A DNA stretch of 64,000 nucleotides from Chrysoperla carnea (taxonomy: Eukaryota; Arthropoda; Insecta; Neuroptera; Chrysopidae). Location: positions 38,807,435 through 38,871,434 of the forward strand of contig NC_058338.1 in assembly GCF_905475395.1 (NCBI RefSeq), in the 5' to 3' direction. This document shows positions 24,966 through 36,872 of this stretch, piece by piece; position 1 is the stretch's first letter; each line of letters begins with the position of its first letter. A program made the position numbers and the translations under genes. Below the pieces are notes generated by a model. It worked only from the letters and a program-made list of their open reading frames with translations. It was not told the DNA's origin and made no database searches.

Positions 24966-27040
24966 TTATAGTCGTGATATTGTAATGACATGCAGTTGCA
25001 ATGTGCAACTTATGGAAATAAGGGAATGATTTTCAAATAAAAAAACTTATTTATTCTCTTAAAAGTTTGTTATTATTACTATTTTAAACATTAAATTTCA
25101 AAGTGGACATACTTTTTCTTTTTTTGCGCGAAATACATCTCATAATCAATTACAGAAATTTATTGGTTTGCTAGGAAAAGGCCTCGACAATGGGTTAATA
25201 TAGATTTTTTTCTTATATCTGTGTAAGTAATCTTTCATTACCTTTTGTTACAATAATGAAACTAACGTTCTTATCTTTACCGTGAAATTCACAAGAAAAT
25301 CACAGCTAGTTCTTTTCCAAAATGAGTTCGCCCAAACAGTGCAGTAGACAGACACTTAAAAATTAAGTGATGGTTTTCAATATCTTGTGTAATTATTTTG
25401 AGGGCAATAAAATTAAATTACCAATTTTATTCTTTTTTATATATTTATTATTAAAATAAATTAATTTTATATTGTATTAAATAATATGAGTCTAATAAAT
25501 GAAGCAAACCCAGAATTTTGTCGGTGTAAATATGTTTTTAGTGATTTTGTTTGAAAAGGTTAAACCACTTATTGTATACGAGTATAATTTTCTTTTTAAG
25601 TTTTTTAATTTATTGTGTTTATAAAATTTGACACATTTTACCGAAATTGTCAATAATTCAAGGGTCTGGTATTATGGGGTTAATAAATCAAATCTTTAAT
25701 TTCCAAGAAGTGAAGGGAAAGAAAAAGTTATAACGGCGGTAATGTGTCTAATTTTTATCGATTTTGAATCTCCAATTGAGAATATCGAAAATAGTTGGTA
25801 TCGAAATCGATGCCCCGTTTTAGCATCGATCAATTAATATGCCTAGTTCATTCTAATGTATACAACTAAAGAAAACTACGAATATTTAACTATTTAAAAG
25901 TAAGGGTCGTATTATACTGGTCGATAAGGGAAATAATTAAATAATTTATCGGCTGTAGTGCAAATTTCTAAAGAATTTACTAAATTCTTTCTTCACGTTA
26001 TTGCATTGAATTTTTGTCACAATACCTGGATAACCAACCTTTATTATTAAGGTTAAAAAGACACCAATTTTAACACTAATATAAGAACCGTTTAAAATGT
26101 CTCCACACAAGTTCAATTTGAATGTCCCGGTAACGTAATTTATTTCGTAAATAAACATCAATAGTCATCAGTTGTCCCTGAAAACACAAATAAAACTACT
26201 TTTTTTTAAAAACCTCCTGCATAGCAATTTTCAGTAAAATCGTTGGAGCTGTTTCCGAGATTGCTGATGCTTGTATGGTGCTATCATTGAACGCAGAAAA
26301 TTTCATTAATACTAATGTTGATGCGACACGCAGTTTCGCTGTATCAAAGATTGAGATTTAGAGAAAGAAAACATCAATTCGGCCCTGAAGAAAAGTTTTA
26401 AATTGCTTCGTTTGCTACACTAAGTTAAAATTGGTTCCTATAAACTGACTTAATTACAAGAAACATAATATTTTTGAATGTCCTCTGTCCCAAGTACAAT
26501 TGTATGTTCAAAGAACGAAATATAAAGTGAATTGTTTAATAATTCTTTATATACTCTGTAATTGTTATCAATGGGTCCTATAAATTTTCATCATATCTCT
26601 ACGTTTGATGGTGAGTTTAGAGTCATCATATCGTTTGTAACATTAAGAACAAAATAGTGTGCCCGAGAAAAATTTTGCATCGGTCAGCTGGTCTAGCACC
26701 TCGAATACTTCAGTATTTTTGTTTGTTAATCATAAAAAATGTAATTCCACATTGAAGAGCTTAGGTTGCATGTGTGTCTCTTTGCATAATTAATTTTTAT
26801 AATAGACCGTGGGATAGACACAGTTCTTTGTTAAAGGATTAGTACTTACTTTAACAGAGAGTACTTTCTTTCCTACGCTCTTGTAGAGTTAATTATGTAA
26901 TATTAATCGTGCATTTTAGTTTAAAAGTATTACATCCTATTCTTATTTCAGAGACACAGATGCAAACGAAGCTCTTTAATGAATTAAAATTTTTAACGCA
27001 ATAAGTTTAAAAAAATATGTATACGTATAAGTATATTTTG
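24966..27040. other. Intergenic DNA between copies 2 and 3
   Basis: It begins with a second, diverged copy of the copy 2 3' flank (about 24966-25235). The shared intergenic blocks follow (25300-25590 and 26285-26510), related to those upstream of copies 2 and 4. No gene is seen; the minus-strand open frame at 25946-26161 has no support. Confidence 0.55.
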
Positions 27041-27165
27041 ATTTTCTCAACGGTATTCCGTTTCGTATAATAATCAAGGTATAAAAATCAGAAAATAAAC
27101 ATAAAATGAAGCTATACTCGTGTTGGCCTATCAGCGGGGCTGTTTTTTTAATTGTCCGCTCAATG
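27041..27165 (+). promoter_or_regulatory. Conserved proximal promoter region of copy 3
   Basis: It has 'gattttctcaacgg', the TATA-like 'gtataataatcaagg', 'aaaaatcagaaaat' and 'ctatcagcggggctgttttt', in the same order as in the other copies. It ends about 25 bases before the start codon. Confidence 0.5.
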
Positions 27166-27187
27166 TGCTGAATTGATATCAATTGAA

Positions 27188-30100
27188 ATGTGTCGAATAA
27201 AATTGTTCATTTTTTGTTACATCTTCCTAATTTTTCTTAATTTAATGATAAACGCTGATGATGGTGTGAATAATTTCGAGCAACGACGACAAATAGAAAG
27301 AACATTTTATCGTAACTTACTGGATTTCTATACTTTACAATCGGATGCAATTATAAGTGAACAATGTAAAATTGATTGTGAAATATATCGAAAGTCATTG
27401 GACAATAAAGAAATGTGGGCAATAGGAAGTAAGTTTTCAGTGTTGTTTGCAATATAAATAATATTTCTATTGTAGAATTTTGATCTTACACGTTTTATTT
27501 TTTTACAAAAAATATACTCCTTAACAAATAAAAACCTCGGAAATAAGAACTGTTCAAATGCTATTTTAACTTCACGTAAATTAAATGAACAAGAATGTGA
27601 TAGGAAGTAGATAGTCAGCTTTGAGAAATGGTATGTTTTTCCTTTCTTGTAGTTTCCTCATTGAATTTTTGGTCTTTTATTAAGCGCTTTATTTTGTTGT
27701 CAGGCGAGTGTATAAACAAGAATGCAAGAAGTTGACTGTCAGCTTTGAGGAATAGCAGGTTTTTTCCTTCTTTTAGTTTCTTCATTGCATCGTGGTCTTT
27801 TATTAAGCATTTTATTTTCTTGTCAAGCGAGTATATTATTGTTTATTATAAAACAAAGTTCAAAAACTAAAACCCCGACGACCTTAGAATAGTGCTCTTA
27901 AGCGCTTGAAAACAAGAAAATATTTTCATCAGGAATTATTAGGATAAGTAAAATAGTCATAAAAGTCGGGAATCTAAGATTAAACAGTTTTCCACAGGGT
28001 GGAAAAGACGTTCCCCGACTGAAATAACGATTTTACATCGCTCAACGCGCTTAAAGAAGTTTTACTTCAAAAATTATTATTTTGGGAATATGCTAGCTAA
28101 AAATTTACTGTCAAATTAATGCGGATTAATAAAGCTTCCATTATACCATTTCGTTAATATTACAGTGTTCGATTCTTCATCAAAAATGCAGTCTGGTTTT
28201 TTATCTGGTAATTTAGCTGACCTAGGAGATTTTAATCAATGTATTAACATAGAAATGAATACGGAAAATGGCACAACAATTCGAGGAAAATATGTCTTAA
28301 TTATTATATCAGGATATGTATTGTTTACACCATTCCCCTTCCAAATTCAAGCAGGATTTCCTATGTTACAATTGCCTTATTTAAATTATGTGAGTATTCC
28401 TACAAAATTGAAATTAGTTATAAATTAACATTTTGGTTTTTTTACATGCAGATCAACAAAACTCTTTATAATATAAAATTCTTAAAATCTGCGGAAGAGA
28501 TGGTTGAATTCATACCACGGCGACATCATCCTAGTCACGAATGGGTAATTTGTGTACCAGATTCATGTAATCTTCATGAAATTGTTGCTCATTTAAAATT
28601 ATACATGGAACGTGATAATTTTACAAGAATAACTGACGCATCAGAACAGACATTAGACGGTCAATTTCATTTACGTAATTATGATTGGATAATAATGTAA
28701 GTAAGCATATGCCATTTATCTAATATAAATTATTAAATTCTAGACAATATAATACTATCGAGCAAAAAAAATTTCTAAGTAGATATGTTTGGCAATTTTT
28801 TAGATCAATCTTTATCGAAATTGGTGTATTAATTGTACTACAAACGATCTATGACACCTATCTGTATTATACCAAAACCAGTAAGTAATATTCATTTCGA
28901 AAATTTTGTGATATCAGGAAATTTTAATTAAAAAATATTCTTCAATTTACAGCTGCTTAAAAACTTGTTTCTTAATATGATTTTCAGAAACTAAACATTG
29001 GACATTAACAACATTCTCAGTTTTAACAAATGGCCAACGTCTTATAGCTATATCAAACAGGCCCGAATTATTGCCATGCTTAGATGGAATTCGTGTTATT
29101 TCTATGATTTTGATACTGTTGGGACACGATCACGATTCAATTATGTCCGCTTTAAATTACAATTCAATAGAAGCATTCAATGTATGTATAGCTAATATTT
29201 TTATTGCATAATATATGTCTAAGTGTCAGACTTTCGGAAAAATTATTCGTATTTAAGCCTGTAGCCATTTTTATTATCAATTGTATTGTGCCTATTCATT
29301 TATAATATGGAAAGAAATGTTGCAGAATTCACTTTGTAGAGTTAAAATAAGACAAGCATGCTTCAAAGTTTTTTTCGGAAAACAAAAAGACAAGCAGACA
29401 CACAGACACTACGAGCTAAAAGAAAGGGAGTAATTAAAAAAAATTGATTTGTAATGTTTTATTTCTGTTAGACGTATAGATCATTTATGTTTCAACTTAT
29501 TTCCCTCAATTATGTCTTCCTCGATCAATTTTTTATGTTGAGTGGATTTTTAACAATGTATGGATTTTTAAGAACAAGAGAAAAAGAACCAACGTTTAAT
29601 ATTGTCAAATTTTATGTTCGTCGATATTTAAGGTATACTCTTATATTTGTAATGTGACTTCTCTCATTGCTCTTCAATGCGATATCTTCCATTTATTAAA
29701 TAATATTATAATTTTACATTTTATGTTTAGACTAACACCAGCACTGATAGCAACTATTTTATGTTACATTTCAATAATACGTTTAATGGGTAGTGGACCA
29801 GGATTTCAAGTAGTAATGAACAGATTAGTGGATTCTTGTGAAAAAAATTGGTGGCTTTCATTGCTGTATGTATCAAATTATGTAAAAGCTAAAAACAATG
29901 TAAGTATTTTATTAAAATTTTTCCATTTTCACTTTGGATGTGTTTTAAAAACCGCGAGTGGACGCTCTCGAATATTAGTTTCTAGGCTTTGACCATTTGA
30001 GTATACCAAGTGGACTTTTCCTAACGATGGCGATGACAGATTTACAACTTATTGTTAGATGTTATTCACTATACAGTACTCAGGTTTTGAGTTTTTTGAA

Positions 30101-33100
30101 TTTTTTTATTTCATTACTCATTCACTTAAACATTAGCGAATGAATAAAAATATTAGTTTTTTAATGAAGTGGTGAATCTTTGGTAGAAACCCGTGTACAG
30201 AAAATCCGGGACTGGTTAAAAACTAAATAATTATTATTATTAATTAAAGAGAATTGAAAAATATCGTGTCCATGATTAAATGTAAACAACCACAATAAGT
30301 AATAATTATTATTATTCTTGTCTCCACAAATTCTTTTAGTGCGTTCCGCAATCCTGGTATCTTTGTGTTGATACACAGTTATATTGGCTATCACCTTTAT
30401 TGTTGTTACCTGTTGTATGGTGGAAAAAATGTTCTTATTATCTTTTTGGAATAATAACCATAGTTGGGACAGCTGTTGCATGGTTCATCGTTTACGATAA
30501 ACAACTGATACAAAATGGGTAAGTTTATTTATTCTTAAAGAATGTAAGTAAATAGATATCTAGAGATTACTGAAATTTATTACTTACAACGTATTACTAT
30601 TTCGTGCCAAAAATCCGTCATTTTGTCTTTATCTCCAAACACCTATCTAAGGACCCTTGTGTTTTAAAGACGAATAAAAGTCGTTTGGAAGATACGAGGT
30701 AGTAAAGAAATTTATAAACAAATTTACATACATACATACCATACATACATACAAGGTGCGTGCGAAAAACATAACCACTTCTTGACAGTCGGGTAACAAG
30801 CCTATTTTTTTTTAACAAGTAGGCGCATGGATATTTATTTTATTGCATTGTATACTATTGGTCAAAATATTTTTATTAGTAATTCTAACATAATCTAAGG
30901 AAAGGAATTTATAAAAATAATTGTTTTACGTTTTTTCATCTATAAAACGTTCTGCGAGATTATTTAAAATACCATTTTATAAGTAGTTTCGATTCACCAA
31001 AAATCAAAAATTCAACTTTTTATCTATACACTTCCTTATTATCTGACCAACCTCACATAACGCTCAACCTCAAATTTCATCTTTTCCAACAATATGCACC
31101 TTATACACAAACTGATGAAATAAGTTTTTCAAAAGGAAATGAAACCAGTAATAAATATAGAAATAAAAAATGTAATATAAAGAATATACAAATTTTAAAA
31201 ATAAATAAATCAAATTCGACGTGTTCCAAAAATGATGAGGAATCCCGCTTACAATAGTTGATGTTTCTAATATGTAAGCATATTAGCTCACCAGACAGTA
31301 GACACTAGATATAAGTCTATTACTCTAGATTAAAGTCTATTTAAATTAAGATCAATTAAATTTTATTTTTTTGCAGTAAACCGTCAGAATATATGACTGC
31401 ATATCACATAGTAACACATACCCGCATTCCTCCTTGGGTTATAGGACATGCACTGGCTTACTTTATTTATCAAAATAGAAATAAGAAATTCAACATTCCA
31501 ATGGTATGATTAAGTTCAATCTTAAGTAAATAATACTTTCAGTATTTTACACATTTAATTGTGTTTTAGTGGTTGGCAACATTGTTATGGGTTCTAGCAC
31601 TTTCACTTGGCGCTTATTCAATGTTTGGAATGTATCCAACTACACAATCAGACTATGAATATGACCGAGCCTATGTGTCATATTTCACGGTAATGTCGAC
31701 TGTATTCTATTGCCTGGCAATTTCTTGGGTTATTTTTGCATGTATATTTGGATACGGAGGTAAGCTTTTTTTTATTCAATGAAGTCGAAATTTACAAAGC
31801 GTCGATTTGAATTTTTATGGTATGTAATGATAATTATATTTTCTTCCCGTACCACGGTTTATAAGAAAAATGCGTATCATTACAATGTCATTTATAGAGT
31901 AAAGAAATTCTGCCATCACCAAAAAGGTTGCTTTGGAAATTTTATAATTGTTATATAATTCCGCATGTAAGTAAGTTTGTTTGGGCCCAATCTTGCAAAA
32001 AATTCTTTGAGTAAAACCTTATTGAGAACTTGCTTTGAAATTTTCTATGTTATATGAGTCCAATATAATATTGTATAGGAGACAGGAGATAAGATTATAA
32101 GAGATAAGTTGTATAAGAAAAAATAGGACTCTTAAATTAGGAATTTTTGCAGTATAAAACTTTTTTTTTTAATGTGGTAGCTCCCTTGGTTTATGATTTC
32201 CGTTACCTGATATTTTACTTTAACCATGGTACCTTAAAATGATGCCAACTGACTTAAATGTGTTTTTTTTAAGGTATTGTGAATTGGTTTTTGACGTTAC
32301 CAATGTGGCAGCCGCTATCCAAATTGACTTATTCAATGTTTTTAACTCATCATGCTTTACAAATTGTGCATCATGCATCGAGTAAAATACCATCATGGTT
32401 TTCATATATAAATTTGGTTTGTATCTATACTACATGCGTTATATAGGTTGTTTCAGAATTGACCGGCACCATTTTAGGTATGTGTTAACTGGCACAAAAT
32501 AAACAAAAAAGATTATCTAAACTTATGTCTATGAGCTTCTTAAATAGTTACCACGATCTTCTAATTATTTGTCGTTAGACTAATTTTTGCTAGTCTAACG
32601 CTTGGGTACTTCTCGTGTATTGGCACTTAAAAAGAGCTTAGGAATTGGATCATGGAAACTACAGTATCAGTTATTGAGAATGTCATTATATTATTAAACT
32701 GATTTCTTTAAATCCTTTATCTTGATAATAAAGCAATTTGACACATATGCGCCGTGCATTTCTGAAATAACCCACAGAAGAAATGTTTTTCTAAAGATTT
32801 TGTGTATTCTACAGTTTTATAGTTTTTGCGGTTTGACTGCAACTACATTAATTGTGTCATTAGTTTGGAGCTTATCATTCGAAATGCCTTTTATGGTAAT
32901 TGACGCACACATGTTCAGGAAAAGTAAGTTTTATGAAGTCTATTTAATTAAATTCAAAATTGATTTCAAGTTATGTTAATATGATGTTTTTCTGTTTCTT
33001 TATTGATAGATGTGTCTAAATCAGGTGAGTTGGCTTCCTTCCTTTTTTTAGACATTCTTCATTTTCCATCAATCTCTTTATTCACTAAAATGTTTATAAA

Positions 33101-34162
33101 TTCAGCCATTGGATTATTTTAAAATACAACTTTTAAATTCATAAAATGGTCAAAGGTAATAGGGCTTCGTTTTAACTCTTCTTACTTCTGTCTGGAAAGC
33201 ATTTCTGTTTTTACTAGAATCAGGAAAAACTTTCCAGTAATGCAATCTGGCATTGTAAAAAGATTTTTAAAGCGCTTACAAGAACAAATGAATTGAAATT
33301 AGGATCTGATTAGTAAGAGAAATGGCACTTCTCTGTATTTTAGAAATATTATTTTACATCTATATCATATATTTTCAAGCATTTATGAACCAGAAGCGAG
33401 AAAATGAGGAAGTCAAATCCATCAAAATTTTCTGCCTACTTTTCTTATTAAAATTTTTAATTTATATACGCTATTTTCTTTCATCAAAAATGCTTGTAGT
33501 ATTGTGTAGTGTACAATGTACCATGTCCAATGTATTTCGAAAATCGGAAAAACCAGTAACTTTTTGACGCTCTTTGTATGGAGCGCTCCAGTATCTTTGT
33601 ATGGAAAACATAGATCAGAATTTCGAATATAATATTTTTAAGGTGTAATTGTAGACTTCAAGAGGTAAATCTTGTCTATAAAACAGGTAGTTGCCACTAT
33701 AAAATAAAAATAAATGTGGTTTAACCTACGTTCCTCGGACATTTACGTCCATAAAATAGACCACCCACATGAATATTTTTAAACTTTATTTATTTGAACT
33801 AAATAATATATATCCCCATGCATTATAATTGATCGCCCGCACCATGCATTATAATTGATTGACCGCCACATGCATTATAATTGATCAAACTGCCGCTGGG
33901 TGAATTCGAACCCGCAGCGTAGTAATCATTGTATGTGTCTATAACCGACATATGTTTTTAAAGCGTGTTTTTTTAAGTTTTTAAAAACTGTTTACTTATA
34001 AACCTTAGAACGTATTTTTTGTATAGGCAACAGTTTGATTTGATTTTACACTATATAATTGTTTTTATAGTACACAGAGATCAAGTACCATTACCAAACG
34101 TAACAATTCCAAAAAATAATGATGAAAATAGCGGCTGTGATGGAAATGGAACAAGTTTATGA
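27188..34162 (+). CDS. NRF-6-like membrane acyltransferase, copy 3 (14 exons, 721 aa)
   Basis: Exons: 27188-27428, 28166-28389, 28452-28696, 28804-28880, 28988-29181, 29472-29632, 29731-29899, 30340-30518, 31377-31503, 31570-31759, 32274-32416, 32815-32923, 33010-33024, 34071-34162. Exons sum to 2166 nt with all frames kept. This is the most compact copy; introns 2 to 6 are only 62-290 nt. It has a signal peptide (MCRIKLFIFCYIFLIFLNL), an NRF domain with FDSSSKMQSG and WVICVPDSC, an exon 4 anchor, R298-X10-H309, LDQFFMLSGFL and LSKLTYSMFLTH. Exon 6 begins with TYRSFMFQLIS, a version shared with copy 4 and unlike copies 1 and 2. Exons 9-10 and the intron between them are nearly identical to copy 4. 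Function is as for the family; substrate unknown. Confidence 0.93.
30605..30796 (-). repeat. Interspersed repeat family B in intron 8 of copy 3
   Basis: On the minus strand it reads 'ttacccgactgtcaagaag', a 'gtatgtatg' run, 'tttgtaaattt', and later 'ctaggtgtttggag'-like sequence. It matches the plus-strand copies at about 44953 and 57457. A minus-strand open frame at 30618-30818 is produced by it. Confidence 0.65.
33010..33024 (+). other. 15-nt coding microexon 13 of copy 3
   Basis: Bounded by 'ttgatag' and 'gtgagt'; encodes N-V-S-K-S across phase 1 junctions. Confidence 0.85.
33715..33985 (-). repeat. SINE-like element with internal tandem repeats, intron 13 of copy 3
   Basis: On the minus strand, 'gcgggttcgaattcaccc' resembles an RNA polymerase III B box (GGTTCGANTCC). 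Downstream of it are three units of about 28 bases that share 'atcaattataatgcatg' (33810-33895 on the plus strand). No clear A box was found, so a tRNA-derived SINE is a suggestion only. Ends are approximate. Confidence 0.4.
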
Positions 34163-34358
34163 ATTATTTTAGTTAAAGTATAAAAATTAAACAAAAAAAC
34201 TAGTACGCGAAAATCGAACCATTGATTATTATCCATTATCCCGATGGACGCAAACAACGCCAAGATCAAGATGTTCTGTGTATAACTGTATATTTAACAT
34301 TTTTACATAACATTGTATTATAGCAACTAAACCTTTGTAAACCTTTGTAAATATTTTT

Positions 34359-34364
34359 AAATAA
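34359..34364 (+). other. Poly(A) signal candidate, copy 3
   Basis: AATAAA lies about 200 bases after the stop, in 'aaatatttttaaataaat', the same context as in copy 4. Confidence 0.55.
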
Positions 34365-36720
34365 ATGATTTTTTTTGAGACAAATATTGTGATTGATCAT
34401 ACATGTTCAGAAATGTTCATTTCAATAATCTGAAGATTTAAGAGTGACGCAAGAAAATGGGATGCTTACAAAGTTGAAAAAAAGTAACTTGAGTGTGGTA
34501 TATTTTTCTATTATGAAGGGAAACATTCAAGGAAGACGAAAAACATATCGCAAAAACGCAAATATACTTTTGTGCGGAGAATATCAATAGATTGTATATT
34601 TGTGATTTTGGCAAAAACTCGCTTTTATCAAACGCTTATATATTGAAAACGGTAATGCAGGTAAAAAATATCAAGATTCAAAAAGTGTTAAAAAATAAGT
34701 TTTATTTTCGTCAATAGCGAATATCCATAATATAAAATACAAAAAACAATAGTTTTTTGAATGTAAAAGAAAGAGAATGTGGTGTCTGAAAATAGGGTAC
34801 TTCTGTCCCACCCATATGCGTAAATAAAAAAAGCATAAATTCTCATGGATATGATTTTGTTGAGTACACTCAGGCAAACATTTGCCGCCTATAAATGAAA
34901 CTAATGCAGTAAGTAGTTTCCAAAATGAATGTTTAAAGCAGTCGGGTAGTCAGACATTTAAAAATAAGCGATGGTTTTCGATATCACGTGTACTTAATTT
35001 GAGTTTATGGGTAATAAAATTGAATTTATAATTTTATTCATTTTTATATATTTATTAATAAATAAACAAATTTTATATTGTGTGTACACTGAAAATAGAT
35101 ATCATAATGATTTTGATCATAGTCTAGTAAATGAAGTAAACCCAGAATGTTTTCGAAGTAAATATGTTTGTAATGATTTTCTTTGAGACAGTTAGATCGT
35201 TTATTGTATAAGGACAGTTAAATTTTTAAGTTTAATATGTTTTATAAAATATTACACATTTATAAGAAAATTAATGGATAATAATTTAATTTGTATTTTA
35301 ATTAATGGTCAGTTCTGGGGGCTGGTATTATGTTGCTAATAAACCAAATTTATATTTTCCAAGAAGTAGAGAAAAGTAATAAGCAATAGTGGGTCGTATT
35401 TCTATGAGCTCTGAATATACCAAAGGTTCTGGATCTTTTCGAAAACCGCCATTTAGATTCTATTTATTATTATGCCTAGTTTACTCCGAGAAAGTATACG
35501 AGCAGGTACAAGCTTGAAACGTATTTTATAAATATACCTACACATTTTGTTTTCGACAAATTTAATCGCTGCAATATATTCGGCCTAGTGTCAATTATAT
35601 ATAGGATTGACGATTGATGTAGCAACAAGTAACAAGTTGACCGAGATGATATTGCTCGTTTACGAACTCAACCTTACTTTTTACTTCCTAAGCATGCTAT
35701 ACAAATTTCAACTTGATATCTCTTTTCGTTTTTGAGTTATTGTGTTGATAGACAGACGGACAGATAACCAAAAACGGAATAATTAGGTGATTTTATGAAC
35801 ACTTGTACCAAAATTTTGTTGGTAGCATCAATATTTTCAAGAATTACAAACTTGGGACTAAACTTAATATACATTGATGTATTTCATATACATGGTATAA
35901 AAATAATGAATTAGTATGACCCAAAAAAAAAATAGGGTGTTCGTTTCTTATAGAACATTTTGTAATTGCTTCATTTACTACACTATGTAAAAATATAAAA
36001 TAAGTAAATTAACATAAATATAATTACCTTGAATGTCCTCCATAGTAAATATCAGTTTTTGAGCTGTTTATAATTGTTGAAATTGTCATATTATAGAAAA
36101 TAAATTAGTGCAAAAAAGAATATGTAGGTCGAAGAATGTAGGACGAAGAGTATGTACATTCTCAATATTGTGGAGGCATTTTAGCTTAAAAGTATAGGTA
36201 TCTTAATCATTCGATTTCGAGATGCCGAGCAAAGATAAGACAATTTTTTAATCGTCTATTTTCTGAATGAAGAGTATTTTACCAAATGTTTATATGACTT
36301 TTGTTTGTTATTTTTGAGTCAACAAAAACTATTTTCTGGCCATTATCTTATTTTTGTTATTGTCAAGTTACTTTGTAACTTGCAAACGAAACGTAAATAC
36401 ATTTTGTGCTAAAGAGTTTTGGATGTACCATAGAACTTCCAAAAGTTTGTCCGTATATTTATGAAAAAAATATTAATCCCCTATTTATAATCCCATCAAA
36501 GTGGATTGTACACAAGAAAATAATGATAAAGAGAGATAATGATCTAATCCAATTGCTATTTGTTTACAAGATATAAAATTAATTATGTAATATTAATAGT
36601 GCATTTTAGTTTTGATACTATTCCACAATACTCTTATTTCAAAGTATTTCAAAGACAGATAGTAATTAAGCCTTTTAATACAGAACTAAATTTTGTACGA
36701 AAAAAATGGGGCTAAATATA
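34365..36720. other. Intergenic DNA between copies 3 and 4
   Basis: It contains the shared intergenic blocks (about 34905-35240 and 35955-36050) and a minus-strand family A repeat (35650-35905). The minus-strand open frame at 34671-34877 has no support. No gene is seen. Confidence 0.55.
35650..35905 (-). repeat. Interspersed repeat family A, truncated copy
   Basis: Its minus strand carries 'ataccatgtatatgaaa', 'tttagtcccaagtttgtaa', 'atattgatgctaccaac', 'gtccgtctgtc', 'aaaacgaaaagagatatcaa' and 'gagttcgtaaacgagcaa'. It stops short of the palindromic tail seen in other copies. Confidence 0.8.
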
Positions 36721-36860
36721 TTGTGATTTTTTCAACGGGATTTATGTTTCTTATAATAATCAAAGTACAAAAATCAGAAAATATTTTGAATAAAATAAAT
36801 TTATATTCTCGTCGGAGTCGGGTTGTGCTTGTTTTTTTTATTTGCCAGCTTAATGAGTTT
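36721..36860 (+). promoter_or_regulatory. Conserved proximal promoter region of copy 4
   Basis: It retains 'gattttttcaacggga', the TATA-like 'cttataataatcaaag' and 'caaaaatcagaaaat', but the GCGGGG initiator region is more diverged ('gtcggagtcgggttgtgctt'). It precedes the ATG at 36873. Confidence 0.45.
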
Positions 36861-36872
36861 TTAACAAAAGAA

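Noticed and set aside
28998-29195. Frames overlapping exon 5 of copies 3 and 4 in another phase
   Set aside because: The spliced frame with R-X10-H is the real one; these are shadows.
36693-36872. 60-codon open extension upstream of copy 4
   Set aside because: It begins at a TTG, overlaps the conserved promoter block, and has no counterpart in the other copies.
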